A stretch of 50,306 nucleotides of DNA from Chitinophagaceae bacterium (GTDB lineage: Bacteria; Bacteroidota; Bacteroidia; Chitinophagales; Chitinophagaceae), in NCBI GenBank assembly GCA_947456825.1, contig CANGTM010000004.1, positions 1 through 50,306 on the forward strand, written 5' to 3'. Shown here in pieces: positions 45,166 through 50,306 of the stretch. The notes under the pieces are model-generated. The model was not told where the DNA came from and made no database searches. It saw only the letters and a list, made by a program, of their open reading frames with translations. The translations under genes and the position numbers were made by a program. The stretch's first letter is position 1. Every line of letters begins with the position of its first letter.

Positions 45166-45327
45166 AAAAAGATTTTTTTCGGTGTCTGCTGAATAATTTC
45201 TTACGAGCACAAAGAACGAGGGCATTAGTTATCATTTAAATGATGATCCTCACGATTTTCTTGATCCTTGTCATTGATACCCTATGACTTTTTTGTCAAC
45301 TTCATTGGTACATCATACTTATTTGCC

Positions 45328-45801
45328 ATGGTCATCGATTTTGAAAAATATGCGGTTAAGGGGAGTGAATTCATTCGTTTTGTTGCCCTAGAATTAGAGG
45401 TGCCACGTGATAAGGCCGGGCGTATCGTTAGGGCGGTACTTCATGCCCTTCGCGATCGGTTGACCTACGAAGAGTCTTTTCAGTTGATGGCACAACTGCC
45501 GATGGCTATCAAAGGAATATATGTGGATGGGTGGTCTTACCGTACGCCACAATCGAGGATCAGACACCTCGACGATTTTCTTGAGGCCCTTCGACAGGCT
45601 GATGGGAAGCTTTCGGGTTATGATTTCGGGAATAATAAGCAGGCCCTTCGGGCAGTGCAGGGTGTTTTCTCGGCCATGTACGAGTATGTTTCGCCAGGTG
45701 AAATGCGAGATATTCTCGATGTATTGCCGCATACTATTCGTGAGTTGGTCCGTCAACCTTCTCTCTCTGTAAATCCCAATAATATAACAGATGGTAAATA
45801 A
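45328..45801 (+). CDS. DUF2267 family protein
   Basis: The 157-residue protein matches DUF2267: an N-terminal helix FIRFVALELEVPRDKAGRIVR, seen as VALELEVPRDKAGRIVRAV, then LRDRLTYEESFQLMAQLPM and IKGIYVDGW. The family consists of small helical, cytosolic proteins with two related halves (here about 5-75 and 80-150); its function is unknown. The ATG at 45328 gives the usual start. The stop at 45801 is nine bases before the LpxR-like ATG, so the genes may be co-transcribed. Confidence 0.88.
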   Translation: MVIDFEKYAVKGSEFIRFVALELEVPRDKAGRIVRAVLHALRDRLTYEESFQLMAQLPMAIKGIYVDGWSYRTPQSRIRHLDDFLEALRQADGKLSGYDFGNNKQALRAVQGVFSAMYEYVSPGEMRDILDVLPHTIRELVRQPSLSVNPNNITDGK

Positions 45802-45810
45802 GTGCCGAAT

Positions 45811-46728
45811 ATGCGTTATGTGTTTGTCATATTTCTTCTATACAGTGTTTTATCAGTATGGGCGCAGGTAGGCACATTTTTTGGGGGTACTATTCAAAAT
45901 GATTTTTTAAACTATAGGGGGCATGGCACCGATCGGTACTATACCGGTGGACACCAGGCTTCATTGCTCTTTTGTAACAGTCGGCGGGTCGTTTCGCATC
46001 ATCAAGTAAGTATTACGCAGCAGTTGTATACACCCGATAACCTACAAGACACTTCAGTTAGATACTCCGATTATCCTTATGCAGGTCTATTGTTTGCCAC
46101 CTATCGGATTCAGCACCGTATGCTTACCTCAAAGACACGCTGGTCTGTCTCCGCGTCATGTGGGTACTCGGGAAAGCGCTCTGGTGCAAGGCAAACCCAG
46201 CAATTTTTGCATCGTGCCATTGGCGATGAGATACCACAAGGGTGGGATCATATCGTTCAGAATGGCCCCTTTGTTCAGTTCGAACTTGTGCTGGGTCAGC
46301 CGCTGGTAGCTGTGTCGGTCGCAACAGCTATGTTGTGTCAGTCCATTGAGGTTGGATCGCTGTTTCAGCGCGTTCGCTGGGGGTTATCAATACTTGTAGG
46401 AGCTGCTGCCATGCCATTGGGTTCGTTTACCCTTTTTACCGAGCAAAGGCAGACCAACAAAAAATATGGTGTTGGGTTTTTTGTAACACCAACGTTTACT
46501 CGAGTATTTAAAAATCGCTTGTTACAAGGGTCTTTGCAACTTGGCTCCCATTATCAACGCGTTCTACATGAGCAATTGGCAGGACTTGAGTTTGGGCTAC
46601 AGCTAAGACTTAAGAGAACGAAAGTTCATTTTACCCAATACTTGCTTGAACGCGAATTTGAGCAAGTCTCGCCACATGCCTTCGGTGAGCTGGGTATTAT
46701 TTTTCCGCTTTTTCAAAGAATCCAGTAG
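45811..46728 (+). CDS. LpxR-like lipid A 3'-O-deacylase family protein (DUF2219)
   Basis: The 305-residue protein has a signal peptide (MRYVFVIFLLYSVLSVWAQ) and a barrel with the LpxR landmarks: an N-terminal NDFLNYRGHGTDRYYTGG (Asn30, Asp31 and the TDRYYT block), a YPYAGLLFA strand and a conserved HRAIGDEIPQGWDHIVQN region carrying the His. LpxR removes the 3' acyloxyacyl group from lipid A at the outer membrane and can weaken its recognition by host cells. Whether this protein is active on lipid A is not known. I chose ATG 45811 over GTG 45802. The 3' end overlaps the convergent DUF892-like gene by 16 bases. Confidence 0.75.
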   Translation: MRYVFVIFLLYSVLSVWAQVGTFFGGTIQNDFLNYRGHGTDRYYTGGHQASLLFCNSRRVVSHHQVSITQQLYTPDNLQDTSVRYSDYPYAGLLFATYRIQHRMLTSKTRWSVSASCGYSGKRSGARQTQQFLHRAIGDEIPQGWDHIVQNGPFVQFELVLGQPLVAVSVATAMLCQSIEVGSLFQRVRWGLSILVGAAAMPLGSFTLFTEQRQTNKKYGVGFFVTPTFTRVFKNRLLQGSLQLGSHYQRVLHEQLAGLEFGLQLRLKRTKVHFTQYLLEREFEQVSPHAFGELGIIFPLFQRIQ

Positions 46729-47252
46729 GCCTGACGAAGGAGAGACTGGCCGGTCGAGTTCTCTTCTTGTTCGATCTTCTCTTTTTCTTGTAGCTCCGTA
46801 AGCCACTTGAGAATACGTTGCTCGTTGTCTATGACTGTTAGCAGTAAATTCTTGATGGTCGAATGTCCCAGTTTCTCGCTCAAGAGTGCAGCTTGTTGAC
46901 ACTGGTAAATTTTTATGGCGGCCATCTGCATCAATGATGTTACGATGCAGTGGTCTGTCTCGGGCTCGCTATTGCAATAGTGCAGCTTCTCTTTGGTGTC
47001 TCGCCATACTATCGTTATAGCACTATTGGCTTGAAGTAGTACGCCTATGCCGCCCTCTTTGATGATCGTGTTAAGCTTATTAATTCCATCATCAATAAAG
47101 ATGAGGTATTTCTGAAGTATCGTCATTAGTCGTAGCGAACGCGTTTTGGTCAACAGATCGGGTAGCAAGCCCTTTATTTCTTCTTCCGTGGCCTCCAGGC
47201 GTCTGATATCATAAAATAGTAGTTGTTCCCAGCCGTGATTATTTTTTTTCAT
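46713..47252 (-). CDS. Ferritin-like DUF892 (YciE/YciF-type) protein
   Basis: The 179-residue protein is predicted as a helical bundle. The parts WEQLLFYDIRRLEATEEE and LLPDLLTKTRSLRLMTILQK resemble the first two helices of DUF892, and LLLTVIDNEQRILKWLTEL its last. The family is linked to stress responses and has a ferritin-like fold with possible metal or haem binding, but its function is not settled. I see few of the expected acidic metal ligands, so activity is doubtful. Two starts are possible: 47252 (used) or 47303, which adds 17 residues. Confidence 0.6.
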   Translation of the reverse strand: MKKNNHGWEQLLFYDIRRLEATEEEIKGLLPDLLTKTRSLRLMTILQKYLIFIDDGINKLNTIIKEGGIGVLLQANSAITIVWRDTKEKLHYCNSEPETDHCIVTSLMQMAAIKIYQCQQAALLSEKLGHSTIKNLLLTVIDNEQRILKWLTELQEKEKIEQEENSTGQSLLRQAYWIL

Positions 47253-47371
47253 TTTTTTTATTTTGTCTTTTGCAATGATACTCGCTGCGTTAGCGGCTTC
47301 CATTGATACTAGTCACCACTCTTCCAATTGCGATCATTGTACTCGCTAGGCTGATCGGCTAGATTGTCAAC

Positions 47372-47905
47372 ATGGTTTTAGCCGGACTTTTTCTTAAAGC
47401 AGCGCAGCGGCGCCTGTTGTTGCCATCTGTATCTTCTTCGCAGCACGTTTTCTGTATGCAAGACCCGGCATCTACCTTGCCTCTTCGTCTTAGTAGCAGT
47501 GCCTTTCCGGCGGGAGGGCTGTTGCCCTTTGTCTTCAGGCAAAATGCCTCAAATACCAATCCGCCTTTATTTGTTAGGGGCCTACCTGATACCACGCGAT
47601 CTCTCATGGTGATGCTGGAGCATAGAAACGCTCCCATTGCGCCTAGAACTCATTGGGTTTGTTGGGACCTTCCGCCAGTTCAAAAGATAGCGGTAGGAGA
47701 GCAAAGGGGTAAACAAGGGAGAAACGATTTTTTAATCGATGGCTACACGGGTCCGCTGGGTCAGTCCGTTTCGGGTTCTTTTTGCTTTACTGTCTTTGCC
47801 CTTCGACGTGCCTTGCATCTTCCGGAGGGGTCTTCTCGTTATCAGGCTCAACGTTTACTTGCTTCCGAATTACTGGCTTATGGGGAGTTGCCCTTTTATG
47901 CCTAG
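47372..47905 (+). CDS. Divergent PEBP/YbhB-like protein
   Basis: The 177-residue protein follows the phosphatidylethanolamine-binding plan: LSSSAFPAGGLLPFVF, then NPPLFVRGLPDTTRSLMVML, HWVCWDLPP, and FTVFALRRALHLPEG. In bacterial members the first ligand motif is DPDAP and the later one GPxPP...H; here these positions read EHRNAP and GPLGQSVSGSF, so the usual acidic and His residues are lost. The N-terminus (residues 1-40) is unlike typical members. Function is unknown. It is divergent from the DUF892-like gene across about 119 bases. Confidence 0.65.
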   Translation: MVLAGLFLKAAQRRLLLPSVSSSQHVFCMQDPASTLPLRLSSSAFPAGGLLPFVFRQNASNTNPPLFVRGLPDTTRSLMVMLEHRNAPIAPRTHWVCWDLPPVQKIAVGEQRGKQGRNDFLIDGYTGPLGQSVSGSFCFTVFALRRALHLPEGSSRYQAQRLLASELLAYGELPFYA

Positions 47906-48050
47906 GGGTCAAGACGAGCACTTTCGGTTGTCATTTCAGTATTGTTTTTTATCAGTGCCGCTCCGTACAGCATTACTACATGGCTGCCCGCGCTACTTAT
48001 ACTTACCTATGGTGCTAGTTTATTTTCACCGTTCACAAAAAATATTATCT

Positions 48051-50306
48051 ATGAAAAAAATGTTACTTCAGCAGTATGGCTATCTGAAGGTCTTTTTTTG
48101 GGTGGCCGCCTCTTTCTTCGTTTCTGGTGCTTTTGCGCAGACCTGTGATTTTGAGCAAGGTCAAAACGGCGGTGTGGGCCTGCCGAGAAAAAGTCCAGTT
48201 GATTTTGCCCGTGGTAACAGTAATTCCTCTAAATCCCACTTCTCGGAAGGCAACTCCGTTCCTTATCGAATAGAGATTGATGATTTACTGCCAAACGTTC
48301 GATACCGGATTTTGATCTCATTCGATGTAAAAAAAAGCGGTAAATATGCGATCGATTACATTACCGGCTTTCAGAATTTACAGACCAATAGTGCAGACCT
48401 TCCTGAATTCGTCAATCCGTTAAGAGGAACCAGTCTTGCGTCTTTATCGGGTCTGACTGTTAGTTCTATAGCCATTCCCGCTCCGGTTTTTTCCACTAGT
48501 ACGGCATTTAATACAAAAGCGGCTACGAGTTTTTCGAATCTAAAGACACCAGCCTCCTTTAATCCTGAGATAACCGATCCGGTATCAACCTTAACCGCAC
48601 AGCAGAGAGATAAAGGAAATATGGTTCTTTGGAATGGTACGCTTAATAGCATCGCCTACATCGGCTCCGTCAACATGACTCCGCAGGATGTAACGGCGAC
48701 CATTCAAGTGGAATTTACAAAAGCTAACAATGCTAATAAGGTGGTCTTGGCTTGGGGAGGTCATATTGCTTCCCTCCAGGATTGGGGGCAGGGAAATTCT
48801 GCCTCGGCCATATCGGGCTCTCCTTATCATATGTTTATCGAGAATGTAAGACGAGTTAGCAATAGCACGCTAGTCTGTAACGGTAATATGGACTGTCAAC
48901 TTGCCGCTGATGCGGTTACACCTGTCCCTACTTGTTCATTAACAGGATCTACTTTAATTTGCCCCAACGTATATCCCATTAATTACACAGCAACACTCGA
49001 TGCTTCTCAAAATGGCGCGGTCTCGTTTCAGTGGGTCTTGACAAACCAGAACCTTTCAGCGGATGCAAGGCTTACAGGTACCATTTCTGGTACAACAAGC
49101 GCAGCCAGCATAACCGGGTTGGTTACTCCAGCCTCTCCAAACTTTACACCGGGCGGTACTTATTTGTTACAGCTTCAGGTGATACGCGATGGCAGCGTCG
49201 GGATTTGCTACCTAAATTCAGCCACAGCTCCGGGGGCCGTCGTAAGGGTAAATAATGCATCGCTGTCTGCCACCGCCAATCCGAGTTCGATTTCCTTAAA
49301 CTCTACTAGTGTTATCTCATTAAGTGCTTCGGCCTTACTCGATGGTCAGCCGGCTGACGCCAGTTTTTCTTATGACTGGACAGCGGTGAGCCCCGGAGGT
49401 TTGCAAGGCGGTACCCTTTCTTCCAGTACATCTCGCACACCCACTTTTACTGCGGTCGCGTCCGGAACGTATGTGTTTAAAGTAAGGGCCACGCAACAGA
49501 CGGCTCCATTCTGTGTCGACTCTGCTTTGGTGACGGTTAGTGTAGAGGCGGAACAGCGTTGTCCTTCTGTACCCGCACTGCCTATTTGCGCACAATCAAG
49601 TGGTTTGACCTATGCGGCCTCCTCTCCTGCAGCAGCTGGTGTTAATTACAGCTGGTCGGTCAACAATGGGGCTAGCCTGCAATCAGAAAACGGATTACAA
49701 TCCATCACCGTCAACGCAGGTGCCGTTTCGTTCGATCTTTCTTTAACGCTTGATTATTTGAATCCGCTGCTGCAAAATTTGGTTTGCACGTATCCTATTA
49801 CCGTTAATGCGCTGCCTGCGGTTAGCACTGGTTCATATGGTCCTTATTGTGCAGGTGCTTCAGTGGTTAGCTTAAGTGGTACACCTGCCGGAGGTACTTG
49901 GTCTGGTGTTGGGGTTAGTGGTAGTTCATTCGATCCTGCAGTGGCTGGTGTTTATTCTGTAACCTACACATACACTGACGAAAATGGTTGTACGGCCTCA
50001 GCTGCAACATCCATTACCGTCAATGCGCTGCCTGCGGTAAGTACCGGTTCATATGGTCCTTACTGCGCTGGTGGAGCTGCGGTTAGTTTAAGTGGCTCTC
50101 CAATGGGTGGCGTTTGGTCTGGTAGTGGGGTGAGTGGTAGTTCATTCGATCCTGCAGTGGCTGGGGTATATTCTGTAACCTACACCTATACTGACGAAAA
50201 TGGTTGTACGGCTTCATCTGCAACATCCATTACCGTCAATGCGCTGCCTGCGGTAAGTACCGGTTCATATGGTCCTTACTGCGCTGGTGGAGCTGCGGTT
50301 AGTTTA
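48051..50306 (+). CDS. Very large repetitive secreted protein (adhesin-like), C-terminus outside window
   Basis: The frame is open from the ATG at 48051 to the last base, 752 codons without a stop, and was found by direct translation. A signal peptide (about 1-30, ending SGAFAQ) leads to an N-terminal domain (about 31-280) with the pattern HFSEGNSVPYRIEIDDL and KSGKYAIDYITGF, which I recall from other large Chitinophagaceae surface proteins. Cysteine-poor PKD/Ig-like domains follow (about 285-580, for example FSYDWTAVSPGGLQGG), and from about residue 583 a 72-residue repeat begins. The 145 bases before it (47906-48050) show no clear promoter. It is probably a T9SS cargo; the sorting domain would be beyond the window. 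Confidence 0.85.
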   Translation, partial: MKKMLLQQYGYLKVFFWVAASFFVSGAFAQTCDFEQGQNGGVGLPRKSPVDFARGNSNSSKSHFSEGNSVPYRIEIDDLLPNVRYRILISFDVKKSGKYAIDYITGFQNLQTNSADLPEFVNPLRGTSLASLSGLTVSSIAIPAPVFSTSTAFNTKAATSFSNLKTPASFNPEITDPVSTLTAQQRDKGNMVLWNGTLNSIAYIGSVNMTPQDVTATIQVEFTKANNANKVVLAWGGHIASLQDWGQGNSASAISGSPYHMFIENVRRVSNSTLVCNGNMDCQLAADAVTPVPTCSLTGSTLICPNVYPINYTATLDASQNGAVSFQWVLTNQNLSADARLTGTISGTTSAASITGLVTPASPNFTPGGTYLLQLQVIRDGSVGICYLNSATAPGAVVRVNNASLSATANPSSISLNSTSVISLSASALLDGQPADASFSYDWTAVSPGGLQGGTLSSSTSRTPTFTAVASGTYVFKVRATQQTAPFCVDSALVTVSVEAEQRCPSVPALPICAQSSGLTYAASSPAAAGVNYSWSVNNGASLQSENGLQSITVNAGAVSFDLSLTLDYLNPLLQNLVCTYPITVNALPAVSTGSYGPYCAGASVVSLSGTPAGGTWSGVGVSGSSFDPAVAGVYSVTYTYTDENGCTASAATSITVNALPAVSTGSYGPYCAGGAAVSLSGSPMGGVWSGSGVSGSSFDPAVAGVYSVTYTYTDENGCTASSATSITVNALPAVSTGSYGPYCAGGAAVSL
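49797..50306 (+). repeat. 216-bp in-frame tandem repeats inside the adhesin-like gene
   Basis: Units start at 49797, 50013 and 50229, each exactly 216 bases (72 codons) apart, beginning ATTACCGT. Unit 1 differs from unit 2 at many positions, mostly silent or conservative. The visible 78 bases of unit 3 (50229-50306) are identical to those of unit 2. Each unit encodes an Ig/SprB-like repeat with blocks such as GSYGPYCAG, SGSSFDPAVAGVYSVTYTYT and DENGCTAS. More copies probably follow. Confidence 0.95.

Noticed and set aside
49797-50306. Possible CRISPR-like array
   Set aside because: Repeats are 216 bases, contiguous and in frame with a coding sequence, with no spacers and no cas genes.

Overview
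The window looks like chromosomal DNA of a Bacteroidota bacterium, most likely of the Chitinophagaceae/Chitinophagales. The evidence is type IX secretion (T9SS) parts and cargo (a Plug protein, a PorP/SprF protein, a CHU_C-type sorted protein and a repetitive adhesin), a TamL-type lipoprotein, glutamine synthetase III, a thiamin-riboswitch-controlled TonB receptor, the LuxC-family reductase/dicluster ferredoxin/Ddl/PASTA neighbourhood, and many promoters of the Bacteroidota type (TAnnTTTG at -7). Most genes are housekeeping genes. I saw no insertion sequence, prophage or CRISPR array.

Layout. 0-6 kb: truncated tamL, a TrmH/SpoU rRNA methyltransferase, a LolC/E-like permease, the T9SS Plug protein, the SRP RNA gene, a small transaldolase and an M19 dipeptidase. 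6-12.5 kb: glnN (GSIII), purL and pyrG, which make or use glutamine. 12.5-21 kb: yidC, two secreted proteins of unknown role, a TPR protein, a phosphosulfolactate synthase homologue next to aroE, a three-gene operon (psi/HolD-like protein, rdgB, thioesterase) and ilvE. 21-28 kb: a T9SS type B cargo protein with its PorP/SprF partner, rpsL-rpsG closed by a terminator without fusA, dCMP deaminase, NADP isocitrate dehydrogenase and a ZIP transporter. 28-36 kb: an unknown lipoprotein, a GT35 glucan phosphorylase homologue lacking the PLP lysine, ispH, a GH13 lipoprotein, an HtrA protease and a LuxC-family acyl-CoA reductase. 36-39 kb: an operon starting with an in-frame ferredoxin-Ddl fusion, then a PASTA protein and a rhodanese. 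39-44.4 kb: a TonB receptor behind a TPP riboswitch, the initiator tRNA, era, der and terC. 44.5-50.3 kb: an accessory region with an outer-membrane barrel, DUF2267, LpxR-like, DUF892-like and PEBP-like genes, and the first 752 codons of a very large repetitive secreted protein that runs off the end of the window.

The most notable points are the ferredoxin-Ddl fusion, the glucan phosphorylase homologue with threonine in place of the cofactor lysine, the exact 216-bp tandem repeat in the terminal adhesin, the TPP riboswitch with a visible start-codon-sequestering helix, and a possible Bacteroidota version of the DNA polymerase III psi subunit. All functional calls come from motifs and remembered family features. 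No database search was run.
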